Assembly: GCF_043555875.1 (NCBI RefSeq)
Contig: NZ_JBIGHW010000001.1
Span: 248,001-312,000 of the forward strand
Direction: 5' to 3'
Source of the DNA: Pelomonas margarita
GTDB lineage: Bacteria > Pseudomonadota > Gammaproteobacteria > Burkholderiales > Burkholderiaceae_C
DNA length: 64,000 bases
The position numbers and the translations under genes were made by a program. Under the pieces are notes generated by a model. That model saw only the letters and a list, made by a program, of their open reading frames with translations, searched no databases and was not told the origin of the DNA. Within the stretch, counting starts at the first letter, position 1; the number at the start of each line of letters is the position of its first letter. Of the stretch, positions 33,910-43,304 are shown piece after piece.

Positions 33910-34785
33910 ATGCTCGACCAGCTCAAGCGCATGGCGGTGTTCGCTAGCGTTATCCGCCACGGCAGCTTCGCCGCGGCCGCGCGCCAGTTGCGCACCAGCA
34001 CCTCGGCCGTCAGCCAGCAGGTGCGGGCGCTGGAGTCCGACATGGGCGTCACGCTGCTGCACCGCTCCACCCGCAAGCTCAGCCTCACGCCGGCCGGCGC
34101 TCGCTTCCACACCGGCTGTGCGGCCATGGTGGCGGCGGCCGAGGCTGCCCAGGCCCAGCTGCAGCAGCTGCGCGACGCGCCCGAGGGCGAGCTGCGCATC
34201 GCCATGACCGTGGGCTTCGCCCGCCGGCTGGGCCCGGCGCTGGCGCCGCTGCTGGCCGCCCACCCCGGGCTGACGCTGCACCTGCAGGTGGAAGACGGCT
34301 TCACCGACCTCGTGGCCCACCGCATCGATCTGGCCATCCGCTTTGGCCGCCTGCCCGACAGCGCCTGGGTGGCGCAGCGCGTGGGCACGGTGCACACCGC
34401 GCTCTATGCGGCGCCGGCCTACCTGGCCCGGCATGGTGTGCCGGCCACGGCAGAGGCGCTGCGCCAGGCCCAGTGGCTGATGCTGGGCGACAGCCCCGAT
34501 GCCGAACGCCCCCTGCTGGGCAGCGATCTGCGCGTGGCGCCGCGCTGCACCAGCAACAACCAGCTCACGCTGCAGCAGCTGTGCGAGGCCGGCCTGGGCC
34601 TGGCGCCGCTGGGCGACGAGGATGTCGCCGAGGCCGTGGCCGCCGGCCGCCTGCTGCGGCTGGACACCACGCTGGCGCTGCCCGAGCTGCCGGTCTGGGC
34701 GTTGACCCCGCAACGGGACGCCCAGCCCGCCAAGGTGCGCCACGCCATCGCGGCCCTCAAGGCTCACCTGGAGTCGCTGCGATGA
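33910..34785 (+). CDS. LysR-family transcriptional regulator
   Basis: 291 aa. N-terminal winged HTH (MLDQLKRMAVFASVIRHGSFAAAARQLRTSTSAVSQQVRALES) and a LysR substrate-binding domain of the CrgA/DmlR type (PEGELRIAMTVGFARRLGPALAPLLAAHPGL). Divergent from the NmrA-like gene with 100 bp between starts. Its stop overlaps the next gene (ATGA). Confidence 0.93.
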   Translation: MLDQLKRMAVFASVIRHGSFAAAARQLRTSTSAVSQQVRALESDMGVTLLHRSTRKLSLTPAGARFHTGCAAMVAAAEAAQAQLQQLRDAPEGELRIAMTVGFARRLGPALAPLLAAHPGLTLHLQVEDGFTDLVAHRIDLAIRFGRLPDSAWVAQRVGTVHTALYAAPAYLARHGVPATAEALRQAQWLMLGDSPDAERPLLGSDLRVAPRCTSNNQLTLQQLCEAGLGLAPLGDEDVAEAVAAGRLLRLDTTLALPELPVWALTPQRDAQPAKVRHAIAALKAHLESLR

Positions 34786-35363
34786 AGGGCACGTTGACGC
34801 AGTGGGACGACGCCAAGGGCTACGGCTTCATCACGCCGGACGGTGGCGGGCCCCGCTGCTTCGTCCACGCCAAGGCCTTCGGGCTGCGGCCGCACCGGCC
34901 CTTCGTCGGCGAGCGGCTGCGCTACACCGAAGGGCAGGACGCCCAGGGCAAGCGGCGCGCGGTCGACGTGCAAGGCCTGGCCCCGCGCAGCGCGCCCGCC
35001 GCGCCGCGCCCGCGCGACGGCGGCCACGTGCTGCTGCTCATCCCGGCCTTCGCCGCCGCCGTGCTCGCCGTGCGCCTGGTGTGGGGCGTGCCCAACTGGC
35101 TGTGGGGCTTCTACTCGGCCATGAGCATGGCCACCTTCATCACCTACTGGCTGGACAAGCGCGCCGCCCAGCGCGGCGACTGGCGTGTGCCCGAGAACAC
35201 GCTGCACGCACTGGCCCTGGCCTGTGGCTGGCCCGGCGCCTTGCTGGCGCAGCGGCTGCTGCGGCACAAGAGCGCCAAGCGGCCGTTCCTGCGTGTCTAT
35301 TGGGCGATGGTGGTGCTCAACGTCGCGGCGTTCGTGGTGGTGTTCACGCCGTTGTTGCGGTGA
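34782..35363 (+). CDS. Cold-shock-domain plus DUF1294 membrane protein
   Basis: 193 aa. Residues 1-65 form a cold-shock-like OB fold (MKGTLTQWDDAKGYGFITPDGGGPRCFVH). After a short Pro/Arg linker come hydrophobic spans of DUF1294 (VLLLIPAFAAAVLAVRLVWG, MATFITYWLDKRAAQRGDWRVPENTLH, LRVYWAMVVLNVAAFVVVF). This domain fusion is widespread in Proteobacteria; its role is unknown. Overlaps the LysR stop by 4 bp. Confidence 0.9.
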   Translation: MKGTLTQWDDAKGYGFITPDGGGPRCFVHAKAFGLRPHRPFVGERLRYTEGQDAQGKRRAVDVQGLAPRSAPAAPRPRDGGHVLLLIPAFAAAVLAVRLVWGVPNWLWGFYSAMSMATFITYWLDKRAAQRGDWRVPENTLHALALACGWPGALLAQRLLRHKSAKRPFLRVYWAMVVLNVAAFVVVFTPLLR

Positions 35364-35446
35364 CGGGGCGATGGAAATATTGCCCCGTTGGCGCAGCGGT
35401 TGCGGTGTCTAGCATCGGCCGCCTCAGCCACCGTTGAAGCCTGCCG

Positions 35447-35911
35447 ATGAAGACGTTCCTGCCCGTGATCTTGGCCGCAGCTCTGCCCATGGGGGTGATG
35501 GCGCAGGGCGCGGTCCGGTTGACGATGACAACGTGGCATCTCACACCGGCCACCGATGTCACCACCACCCACAGCGCCACATGCGGCCACGGCACCTACA
35601 CCCTGACCGTGACCCGATTGCCGCAGGCGCCGCGCGCCAGCACGGTGGCGCTGGCGTTTCGCAATGCCACGACGCATCACACGGCGGATCTGACCCAGAC
35701 GCCGCTGGGGCAGCTGCTGGTCGATCCCGCCGGGATAGGGGAGCTGCGCTTCGCTTGTCGGCCGCAGCGCTTGTTTGCGTTCTACCGCGGTGCGACGCTT
35801 GCCAGCGAGACGGCCGCGCCCGTCCGGCAGGACGCGGTGTTTGCGGTGTCGCCTGAAGGCCAGCTGTCGGTGCCGCCTCCCGAGGGCATCACCGAGACGC
35901 CGGTGCGCTGA
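35447..35911 (+). CDS. Small exported protein of unknown function
   Basis: 154 aa with a clear signal peptide (MKTFLPVILAAALPMGVMAQG). The mature part has two Cys (near residues 45 and 105) that could form one disulfide, and a beta-rich pattern (THSATCGHGTYTLTVTRL, ELRFACRPQRLFAFYRG). Not recognised. Its 3' end overlaps the convergent next gene by 23 bp. Confidence 0.65.
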   Translation: MKTFLPVILAAALPMGVMAQGAVRLTMTTWHLTPATDVTTTHSATCGHGTYTLTVTRLPQAPRASTVALAFRNATTHHTADLTQTPLGQLLVDPAGIGELRFACRPQRLFAFYRGATLASETAAPVRQDAVFAVSPEGQLSVPPPEGITETPVR

Positions 35912-36566
35912 ACGCGAACTCGCCCAGCCCCTCGAACGCCAGCGTGCCGCGCGCCTCGGTGGCCGCGTGCAGGCCGCCCCAGGCGCCGGTGGTCACGACC
36001 GTGCCGGGTGCGATGGCGCCGTGGCTGCTGGCGTGGCGTTGCCAGGCGGGCAGCACGCCGGCCGGGTCGGCCAGCGAATGCCCGCCCCGGCGCACGATCT
36101 CCGGCTGGCCGGGCAGGTGCAGGCGCCAGCTGAGCGCGGCCCAGTCCAGCGCCCGGTAAGGCTGCCAGTCGCCCAGCAGCAAGCCGGCATTGCTCTGGAA
36201 GTCGGCCATGCGCAGCAGCGCCGGGGCGTCCATGCCCTCGGCCCAGCGCGAGGCCACCAGCTCCACGGCGATGCACATGGCCTCGGGCTGGCCGTCGGCG
36301 CCGAGTCGCAGCGCCACCTCGGCCTCCACGCCCAGCAGCGGGCGGCTGTCGACCTGCGGGTTGACCGGCGAGTGGCTGAACGGCCCCTGCGGTCCGGCGC
36401 CGCCGGACTTCCAGCGCGTGGCCGGCCAACCCAGCGTGCGGGCCACGCCGTCCTGCACGGCGTAGGCATCGGCCTCGTCGCGCACGGCGCCGGCCCATTC
36501 GGCGGCGTGCAGGTGGCTGCCATCGCGGTGGCAGCGGGCGAGGGCCTGGGTCAGTGCTTCAATCAT
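35889..36566 (-). CDS. FAH-superfamily hydratase, 2-keto-4-pentenoate hydratase-like
   Basis: 225 aa, resembling MhpD-type hydratases: AVQDGVARTLGWPATRWKSGG, LGVEAEVALRLG (acidic metal ligands), AVELVASRW and TGAWGGLHAA. It could act on 2-keto-pentenoates or 2-keto-3-deoxy acids. ATG 36566 (MIEALTQALARCHRDG) is the family-like start. Placed opposite the galactose/arabinose dehydrogenase gene; a joint role in oxidative sugar catabolism is possible but unproven. Confidence 0.75.
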   Translation of the reverse strand: MIEALTQALARCHRDGSHLHAAEWAGAVRDEADAYAVQDGVARTLGWPATRWKSGGAGPQGPFSHSPVNPQVDSRPLLGVEAEVALRLGADGQPEAMCIAVELVASRWAEGMDAPALLRMADFQSNAGLLLGDWQPYRALDWAALSWRLHLPGQPEIVRRGGHSLADPAGVLPAWQRHASSHGAIAPGTVVTTGAWGGLHAATEARGTLAFEGLGEFAFSAPASR

Positions 36567-36689
36567 GTGGGTGAGTGTTTGGCGCGTGTCCGGATTGGCC
36601 CCGCGCCTGAGGTGAAATTCGGGCCGGGCCGACGGCCCGCACACCAGGGCCTCGCAGCAGGCGAGGTCGAGCTATTTTCCGGGGAATGC

Positions 36690-37619
36690 ATGTCTTTGAA
36701 GTTGGGTTTGGTGGGCATCGGCAAGATCGCCCGTGATCAACACATTCCGGCCATCGCGGCCGATCCGCGTTTCGAGCTGGTCGCCACGGCCAGCCGCAAC
36801 GCCAGCGTGGACGGCATCGCCGCTTTCACCAGCGTGGAGGCCATGCTGGCCGCCATGCCCGAGCTGGACGCCATCTCCATCTGCACGCCGCCGCAGGCGC
36901 ATTTCACGGCCGCGCTGGCGGCCCTGCGCGCCGGCAAGCATGTGATGCTGGAGAAGCCGCCGGCGGCCACCACGCGCGAGATCACGCTGCTGCAGGCCGA
37001 GGCTGCGCGCCATGGGCGCACGCTGTTCCAGACCTGGCATTCGCGCTTTGCCGCCGGTGTGGACGCCGCGCGTGACTGGGTGCGTGGCCGCACGCTGACC
37101 GGCGGGCGCATCCTCTGGAAGGAAGACGTGCACCACTGGCACCCCGGTCAGCAGTGGATCTTCGACGCGGGCGGCCTGGGCGTGTTCGACCCCGGCATCA
37201 ACGCGCTGTCGGTGCTGACCGAGGTGTTGGCTGAAGAAGTGGTGGTGAACAAGGCGGTGCTGGAGTTCCCGTCCAACCAGCAGGCGCCCATCGCGGCGCA
37301 GCTGGACCTGCGCACCGAGTCCGGCGTGGCCATCGACACCGTGTTCGACTTCCGCCAGAAGGGCGAGCAGACCTGGGACATCGAGCTGCACTCGGCGACC
37401 GGCCAGCTGCGCCTGTCGCATGGCGGCGGCATGCTGGCCATCGACGGCCAGCCGGTGGCGGCCGACGCGGCCCTGGCCGGCGAGTACCCGCGCCTGTACG
37501 CACGCTTTGCCGACATGGTGGCGGCCGGCCGCTCGGAGGTGGACTGGCGGCCCTTCCAGCTGGTGGCCGATGCCTTCCTGATCGGCGAGCGCCGCACGGT
37601 GGCGGCGCATCAGGTCTAG
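36690..37619 (+). CDS. Gfo/Idh/MocA dehydrogenase, D-galactose / L-arabinose 1-dehydrogenase-like
   Basis: 309 aa. Rossmann start MSLKLGLVGIGKIARDQHIPAI, then the family EKPP (GKHVMLEKPPAATTREI) and WKEDVHHWHPGQQWIFDAGGLGVFDPGINALS, strongly like the Azospirillum L-arabinose/D-galactose 1-dehydrogenase. It would oxidise galactose to galactonolactone with NAD(P)+, a fitting outlet for galactose released by the GH27 enzyme 3.5 kb away; pathway membership is inference. GGGGA lies upstream of ATG 36690. The 3' end overlaps the convergent DODA gene by 4 bp. Confidence 0.87.
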   Translation: MSLKLGLVGIGKIARDQHIPAIAADPRFELVATASRNASVDGIAAFTSVEAMLAAMPELDAISICTPPQAHFTAALAALRAGKHVMLEKPPAATTREITLLQAEAARHGRTLFQTWHSRFAAGVDAARDWVRGRTLTGGRILWKEDVHHWHPGQQWIFDAGGLGVFDPGINALSVLTEVLAEEVVVNKAVLEFPSNQQAPIAAQLDLRTESGVAIDTVFDFRQKGEQTWDIELHSATGQLRLSHGGGMLAIDGQPVAADAALAGEYPRLYARFADMVAAGRSEVDWRPFQLVADAFLIGERRTVAAHQV

Positions 37620-38410
37620 CCGAAACGGAAGCTCGACGCCGTGATGCCGCCGAGGTAGTTGGCCTCGTGATAGCTGCAGCGCGCGGCGTCGCCCTCGGCC
37701 GCGCCAGCGGCCACCATCAGCGGCAGCAGGTGTTCCTCACGGGCGTGGGCCTGCCGCGCGGCAGGCGCCTGCGCCCAGGCTGACAGCCGTTCGGCCCGAC
37801 CCTCGGGCGAGGGCAGGGCGCCTTGCAGCCACGCGTCGAACGCGACCGACGGCGCCTGGCCGCGGCCGTTGAACATCAGGCCCAGGTTGTGAAAGCTGAA
37901 GCCGCTGCCGAGGATCAGCACGCCCTCGTCGCGCAGCGGCGCCAGCGCCCGGCCCAGCGCCAGGTGCTCGGCCGGATCCAGCCCCTGGCGCAGCGACAGC
38001 TGCACGACGGGGATGTTGGCGTCCGGATACATGGGCACCAGCGTGCAGAACGCGCCGTGGTCGAAGCCGCGCTGGCTGTCGCGGGCGGCCGGCAGGCCGG
38101 CGGCCTCGATCAGCGCCACCACGCGCTCGGCCAGCGCCGGGGCGCCCGGGGCGGGGTACTGCACCTCGTAGGTGTGCGGCGGGAAGCCGCCGTAGTCGTA
38201 CAGCATGCCGGGGTGCGCGGCGGTTTGCACCGTGAAGGCCGGGGCCTCCCAGTGCGCCGAGATCATCAGGATCGCCCGCGGCGCCTCGGGCAGCGACGCC
38301 GGCACGGCTTGCAGCGAGGCTTCCAGCCGGGCATGGGCCTGGCGGAAGTCGCCGTCCATCCAGGGCCAGGGGCCGCCGCCGTGGGAGAGGAAGAAGGTGG
38401 GCTGTTTCAT
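37616..38410 (-). CDS. DODA-type extradiol aromatic ring-opening dioxygenase (YgiD-like)
   Basis: 264 aa, class III extradiol (LigB-like) fold. Metal-binding His residues are seen in FFLSHGGGPW, MISAHWEAPAF and GFDHGAFCTLVPMYPD, and the C-terminal HAREEHLLPLMVAAGAA holds the catalytic His. Related to E. coli YgiD, a 4,5-DOPA dioxygenase; the native substrate is unknown. ATG 38410 gives the usual MKQPTFFLSHGGG start. Confidence 0.9.
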   Translation of the reverse strand: MKQPTFFLSHGGGPWPWMDGDFRQAHARLEASLQAVPASLPEAPRAILMISAHWEAPAFTVQTAAHPGMLYDYGGFPPHTYEVQYPAPGAPALAERVVALIEAAGLPAARDSQRGFDHGAFCTLVPMYPDANIPVVQLSLRQGLDPAEHLALGRALAPLRDEGVLILGSGFSFHNLGLMFNGRGQAPSVAFDAWLQGALPSPEGRAERLSAWAQAPAARQAHAREEHLLPLMVAAGAAEGDAARCSYHEANYLGGITASSFRFG

Positions 38411-38509
38411 GATGGCACCAGTGTGGGCCGGCAGAGCCCGCCCGGGGTTCAAGCCGGCCGCCGGCAGCGCTCAAAGCGGCTGAATGGCGCCGACGATAAT
38501 CCGCGCCCC

Positions 38510-39808
38510 ATGTCCCATGCCACGCCGCTTCCCGACACCGACGATGCCCTGCGCGTCGAGGACTACTTCCGCGACGCTGCCGTGCCCGCAGATGCGCTGC
38601 TGTGGTGGCAGCTGGAGCGCCAGGACGCGCTGTTGGCCGCCCAGCGGGCGCTGTTCGGCGGCCCGGCGCCGCTGGTGCGCCTGCGCGTGTGGGTGTTCTT
38701 CGAGCTGATGGCGCTGCGCGAGTCGCGGCTGACGCGCGAGGCGCTGAACCAGGCGTTCCACGTGCTGCGCGACGAGGCGCTGGACAACGTGCTCAAGCGC
38801 CTGCGCGAGGCCGACCTGCTGGCCTGGGACGCCACCGCGCAGACCTACGCCGTCACGCCGCTGGCCCAGCAGCTCGTCGGCCTGCTGCAGCCGCTGACGC
38901 AGGAGCAGTCGCCCGATGGCGACCTGGCCTCGTTGCTGGCCGGCGTGGCCGGGGCGCACCAGCTCGGCACGCTGCAGCCGGCCCAGTTGCAGCATTTGCT
39001 GGCGCAGCTGTCCCGCCTGTATGACGAGTTTGCGGATGCGATTGCGAGCGGCAGCGAGTTCGCGCTGCGCCGCGCGCGCACGCGCTTCGAGAAGGCGCTG
39101 ACGCTGGTGGACCGTGCCGGCGAGGCGCTGGGTGCCATCATTGCGCAGGCCGAGTCGGCCGGCGAGGCGAGGCTGGAGCGTCTGGCCCGCGAGCTGGGCC
39201 TGGCGCAGGCGCGGCTGCTGGCGATGGCCAGCCAGTTCAACCGCGCGCTGCAGCAGGCCGACCGCCAGCGCGTGACGCTGGGCTCCACCGGCATCACGAC
39301 GACCGATGTGCGCCGCTGGCTGCAGAGCCAGGGCGACCTGGCCACGCTGCTGAACGGCGCGTGGGAGCGGCCGGTGCACCCGGTGCTGGTGGCGCAGCGC
39401 GACCTCGTCGACACGGCCGAGGCTGAGTTCGAGCGTGACCGCCCCAAACCCGCCGAGGCGGCCGCGCTGCCGCAGGGACAGGCTGCGCCGACGGGCGAAC
39501 TGGCCGTCATGCAGTTGCCGCCCGACATGGACCAGATGCAGGCGCTGCTGGCCGCCTGGTCCGCCGAACCCATCGAGCGCGATCTGACGCCAGCCATCCT
39601 GGGCGGCAGCTACGCCCGTGCCGCCTACCGAGCCCAGCTGCTGCCGCTGCTGGGCGATGCGCAAGCCCGCCACCTCAAAGGCGCCACCGGCGACATGGCC
39701 CGCCAGCCCTGGTCGGTGCGCTGGTCCGCCGAACAAGGCCCCGTGGACGACGAGTTCGTCAAATGGATGAGCCGCGGCGTGTTGACCCCTGAACAGTCTT
39801 CCCAATGA
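38510..39808 (+). CDS. Kleisin-like subunit of an SMC condensin operon (MksF/JetA-like)
   Basis: 432 aa. The N-terminal part resembles a winged helix (RLRVWVFFELMALRESRLTREALNQAF, NVLKRLREADLLAWD), the middle is long helices (LYDEFADAIASGSEFALRRARTRFEKAL), and the end is another compact segment. Size, order and spacing with the next two genes match MksF-MksE-MksB condensins and Wadjet JetA-JetB-JetC. Bridges the two heads of the SMC dimer in known complexes. Stop overlaps the next start (ATGA). Confidence 0.75.
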   Translation: MSHATPLPDTDDALRVEDYFRDAAVPADALLWWQLERQDALLAAQRALFGGPAPLVRLRVWVFFELMALRESRLTREALNQAFHVLRDEALDNVLKRLREADLLAWDATAQTYAVTPLAQQLVGLLQPLTQEQSPDGDLASLLAGVAGAHQLGTLQPAQLQHLLAQLSRLYDEFADAIASGSEFALRRARTRFEKALTLVDRAGEALGAIIAQAESAGEARLERLARELGLAQARLLAMASQFNRALQQADRQRVTLGSTGITTTDVRRWLQSQGDLATLLNGAWERPVHPVLVAQRDLVDTAEAEFERDRPKPAEAAALPQGQAAPTGELAVMQLPPDMDQMQALLAAWSAEPIERDLTPAILGGSYARAAYRAQLLPLLGDAQARHLKGATGDMARQPWSVRWSAEQGPVDDEFVKWMSRGVLTPEQSSQ

Positions 39809-40485
39809 GCCCACTCGACGACTCCCAGCAACTCGCCGCGCAACTGCTGGCCCGGCGCTGGCTGCCGCGCAGCCATCCGCTCGTGAAGCGCGCGCTGATC
39901 GACACCGAGTTGTGGAACCAGCTCGGCGCGCGCCTGGCCGGCGTGGGCCTGCAGCTGGTGGACAACGTGCATGCCGACCACATCGCCGTGGCGCTGCTGC
40001 GCCCGGCCGAGAGCGCCGTGTTCGGCGAGACCGGCCTGGCTGCCAACAACAACCTCGACATCCCGCGGGACGGCGTGGCGTTGCTGGTGATCCTGTGGAG
40101 CCTCATCGTGTTGCCCAAGCGGCAGCGGCAGGTCGCTCGCAGCGACGCCATCCACGCCGGCCAGGGCGAGATGTTCGCCACCGATAAGCCCATGCCGCAG
40201 GCCGCCAGCGTGGCGCCGCTCATCAGCTACCGCAGCCTGCTGGCCGACTTCGGCGACCAGCTCGGCAAGAAGCTGCGGCTGGACACCAACCTCAAGCTGC
40301 TGGAGCGACACGGCTTCATCACGCGCCGCGGCGAGGACATCGCCGAAGGTCCGTTGCTGGACCTGCTGATCGACTACGACCTGCTGGCGCCGCGCATCCT
40401 TGACGGCGCCCTGGGCGACGTGCTGGCCCGCGCCGGCCATCCCGTCTCGCGTCCGCAAGAAGAACAACAAGACATTGACGACTGA
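39805..40485 (+). CDS. KITE-like subunit of the condensin operon (MksE/JetB, DUF4194-like)
   Basis: 226 aa, predominantly winged-helix-like: RWLPRSHPLVKRALIDTELWNQLGARL at the start, IPRDGVALLVILWSLIVLPKRQRQ in the middle and LKLLERHGFITRRGEDIAEGPLLDLLIDYDLL at the end. The ILWSLIVLPKRQ segment recalls DUF4194/MksE proteins. It lies between the kleisin-like and SMC-like genes (4-bp overlap before, 2-bp gap after), so the three are one operon. Confidence 0.72.
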   Translation: MSPLDDSQQLAAQLLARRWLPRSHPLVKRALIDTELWNQLGARLAGVGLQLVDNVHADHIAVALLRPAESAVFGETGLAANNNLDIPRDGVALLVILWSLIVLPKRQRQVARSDAIHAGQGEMFATDKPMPQAASVAPLISYRSLLADFGDQLGKKLRLDTNLKLLERHGFITRRGEDIAEGPLLDLLIDYDLLAPRILDGALGDVLARAGHPVSRPQEEQQDIDD

Positions 40486-40487
40486 AG

Positions 40488-43304
40488 ATGTTCCACCTGC
40501 AATCGCTCGAACTGCTGCACTGGGACTACTGCCAGCGCGTCACGCTGCCGCTGGACGGCGCCATCATCACCATCGCCGGCCCCAACGGCTCGGGCAAGAC
40601 CACGCTGCTGGACGCGATGCGCACGCTCCTGGGGCTGGAGTGCTCGGGCGGCCGCACGTACAAGACCTACGCCCGCCACGCCAACGCCGAGACGGCCTGG
40701 CTGCGCGCGCTGGTGGACAACCGGCCGCGCACGCGCCAGAACAGCAGCCGGCCGTTCGCGAGTTCGCTGCTGTACGCCGACCAGGTGACGCTGGCCTGCC
40801 GCATCGAGCGCCACGGCGGCGACTGGGTGCGCCGCTACACCATCCTCGACGGCGTGCACGAGATCGAGCAACTGGCCGAGAAGGGCGACCGCGACTGGCT
40901 GGGTATCGAGGCGTGGAAGAAGCGGCTGGAAGCGGCCGGCCTGACCCGCGCCATCGGCCGCGTGCTGGCGCTGGAGCAGGGCCAGACCGACCGGCTGTGC
41001 GAGCTGTCGCCCAAGGAGCTGTTGCGCCTCGTGTTCGAAGTGTTCGGCGACCAGGAGGTGCTGGACCGCTACGAACAAGCGCGCAGCCACCAGCAGCAGC
41101 TGGGCAAGGAAGTCGAGCAGGCCGGCGCCGAGCTGGCGCACACACAGGCGCAGCTGTCCGACCTGGCCAACCGCGTCAACAGCCACCGCCAGTACCAGCT
41201 GAAGATCCAGGAGCGCGAGCGCCTGGCCACCGAAGTGCTGCCCGTGTTGCGCTGGAGCGAGGCTCGTGAGCGCATCGCGCGAGACGCACGCGAGCTGCAC
41301 CGCCAGCGCCTGTTCGCGTCGGGCGACGTGAAGGCGCTGAGCGACAAGCGCGCGGCCCTGCACAGCCTGTTCACCGCGCAGGAAGCAGCCAAGACCCGGC
41401 TGAAGGCGCTGGACGGCGAACGCCGCGAGGCCCGCGCGGCGTTCGATTCGGCGCGAGAGGCCGAGCGGCCCGCCGAGGCGCTGGTCAAGCGGGAGGACGA
41501 GCTGAAGGCCCTGGCCGACGTGGAGGCTGACGCCGCCGCGCTGACGGTCAAGCTGCAGGAGCTGGCCACCGAGCGCGACCGACTGCGCGCCGACTACACG
41601 CGTGCCAGCGACAAGGCCGCCAAGGCGCAGGCCGCGCTCGGCGAGCTGAGCGGCAAGCGCCTGCCCCCGCCGCCGCCCGAGGTCGCACCGATGAAGCGGG
41701 CGCTGGATGACGCCGGCATCGCCCACTACCTCGTGGCCGACTCCATCGACATCGCCGACGAAACCTGGCGAGCCGCTGCCGAGGGCCTGCTGCGCCCGTC
41801 GCGTTGGGTCGTCGTGCTTAAGCACCGCAGCGACGAGAGCCGGGCCTTCGACATCGCCGCGAAACAGCGCTACCGCCACTACGTTGTGGCTGACACCTCG
41901 CCGGTCACGCAGGCGCCCGTGGGCTCGCTGCTGGCGGCGCTGAATGTCAGCGCGCCGCTGCCGTCGTGGATGGCGCGGCAACTGGCTGGCATCCGCTGCG
42001 TCGCATCGACGGAAGACGGCGCGCAGGTCGGCGGGGAATGGATCACGACCGACGCCTACTACCGCGACGGCCGTGGCGGCCGTAGCGTGTTCGTCGAGCC
42101 GCGTGACCACCAGTTCGGCGCTTCCGCCGTTGACTCGCGCCGCGGCGCGCTGGAGAGCGAACTGGCCCGCTGGGACGGTGAGCTGAGTCGCATTGCCAAG
42201 GCGCAGGCCGAGGTCGAGCGCCAATTCAAGGACGTGCAGCGCGCGGCCGTGGGCCACAAGGCCGCGCAGGAGCTGAGCGAGCGTGCCGACGAGTTCGCCG
42301 AGGCGCGCGTGCGCCTGCCGGTGTTGCGGCAAGCGCGTGCTGAAGCCGCCTCGCGCATGAGTGCGCTCGACAGCGAGCACGAGCGTGTCGTGCGCGAGTC
42401 CACCCGCAGCGAGCAGGCGTACGAAGGCGCACAGATCGCGCTGAAGGACGGTGAGGGCTCGGCCGCTGGCCGGCTGCGCGAGCACGAGGCGAAGCGCGAG
42501 GCGCTGCGCAAGGCGTCGCAGGAGTCCCGCAAGCAGAAGGCCCAGTTCCCTAAATCGTGGGTCACGCCCGCCGCGCTGGCCGCTGCCCGCGACGAGTTCG
42601 AGAATGCCCGCCAGGCCGAGATCCGCGCGCATCACGTGGACCAGGAACTGCAAGGCGGTCACTGGGAGGTGGATGCCAGCGTCGTTGAGCGCCATGCGCG
42701 CATGGCCGTCCAGGTGCATGAGCAGGACAGCCAGCTCAGCGACCGCCGCGCCAGCAACGAGATGGCCCGCATCGCCGCCTTCAACGCCCGCGAGCGCTAC
42801 ATCGACGTGCTGCGCGCCACCGTGCGCCGCTACAAGAAGAACGTGGCCGAGTTGGGCGAACTGGCCGGCACCACCGCCGAGGCCATCCTCCCGCACCTGG
42901 ACAACGACGACACCGTGCTCTCGCAGGCCGGCCTGCAGGTCAAGTTCAACTTCGACGGCAAGGGCGAGGTGGGCTTGAACGACGGCGAGGCCTCGGGCGG
43001 CCAGCAGGTGCTGAAGAGCCTGATCCTGCTGGTGGGCCTGATGAAGGACGACGAAACGCCCGGCGGTTTCGTCTTCATCGACGAGCCCTTCGCCCATCTG
43101 GACGTGCGCAACATCCAGCTGGTCGGCCACTTCCTGCGCAGCACCCGCGCGCAGTACCTGCTGACCACGCCGATCACGCACAACGTCGAGGTGTTCGAGC
43201 CCAGCGAGATCACGCTGGTGACCAGCAAGAAGCCGCGCGGCGAACGCTGGGCGCCGCCCATCGCAGTGCTGGCGCGCCGGCCCGAAGTCTCGGTCTATGA
43301 CTGA
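40488..43304 (+). CDS. SMC-like condensin ATPase (MksB/JetC-like)
   Basis: 938 aa. Head: Walker A GPNGSGKTTLLDAM near residue 33; C-terminal signature EASGGQQVLKSLILL, Walker B FVFIDEPFAHLD, and a terminal ITLVTSKK. Between are two coiled-coil arms (about 200-390 and 560-780) around a hinge-like domain (about 395-555) with HYLVADSIDIADETWRAAAEGLL. The signature motif is SGGQQ rather than LSGGE. Much shorter than standard SMC (about 1150-1200 aa), as in MksB/JetC. No JetD/MksG nuclease gene follows; the next gene is a thioesterase overlapping by 8 bp. Confidence 0.85.
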   Translation: MFHLQSLELLHWDYCQRVTLPLDGAIITIAGPNGSGKTTLLDAMRTLLGLECSGGRTYKTYARHANAETAWLRALVDNRPRTRQNSSRPFASSLLYADQVTLACRIERHGGDWVRRYTILDGVHEIEQLAEKGDRDWLGIEAWKKRLEAAGLTRAIGRVLALEQGQTDRLCELSPKELLRLVFEVFGDQEVLDRYEQARSHQQQLGKEVEQAGAELAHTQAQLSDLANRVNSHRQYQLKIQERERLATEVLPVLRWSEARERIARDARELHRQRLFASGDVKALSDKRAALHSLFTAQEAAKTRLKALDGERREARAAFDSAREAERPAEALVKREDELKALADVEADAAALTVKLQELATERDRLRADYTRASDKAAKAQAALGELSGKRLPPPPPEVAPMKRALDDAGIAHYLVADSIDIADETWRAAAEGLLRPSRWVVVLKHRSDESRAFDIAAKQRYRHYVVADTSPVTQAPVGSLLAALNVSAPLPSWMARQLAGIRCVASTEDGAQVGGEWITTDAYYRDGRGGRSVFVEPRDHQFGASAVDSRRGALESELARWDGELSRIAKAQAEVERQFKDVQRAAVGHKAAQELSERADEFAEARVRLPVLRQARAEAASRMSALDSEHERVVRESTRSEQAYEGAQIALKDGEGSAAGRLREHEAKREALRKASQESRKQKAQFPKSWVTPAALAAARDEFENARQAEIRAHHVDQELQGGHWEVDASVVERHARMAVQVHEQDSQLSDRRASNEMARIAAFNARERYIDVLRATVRRYKKNVAELGELAGTTAEAILPHLDNDDTVLSQAGLQVKFNFDGKGEVGLNDGEASGGQQVLKSLILLVGLMKDDETPGGFVFIDEPFAHLDVRNIQLVGHFLRSTRAQYLLTTPITHNVEVFEPSEITLVTSKKPRGERWAPPIAVLARRPEVSVYD

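Noticed and set aside
38510..43304. Complete Wadjet anti-plasmid system
   Set aside because: No JetD nuclease-like gene follows; the next genes are a thioesterase and a LysR regulator. Only a condensin-like core is supported.
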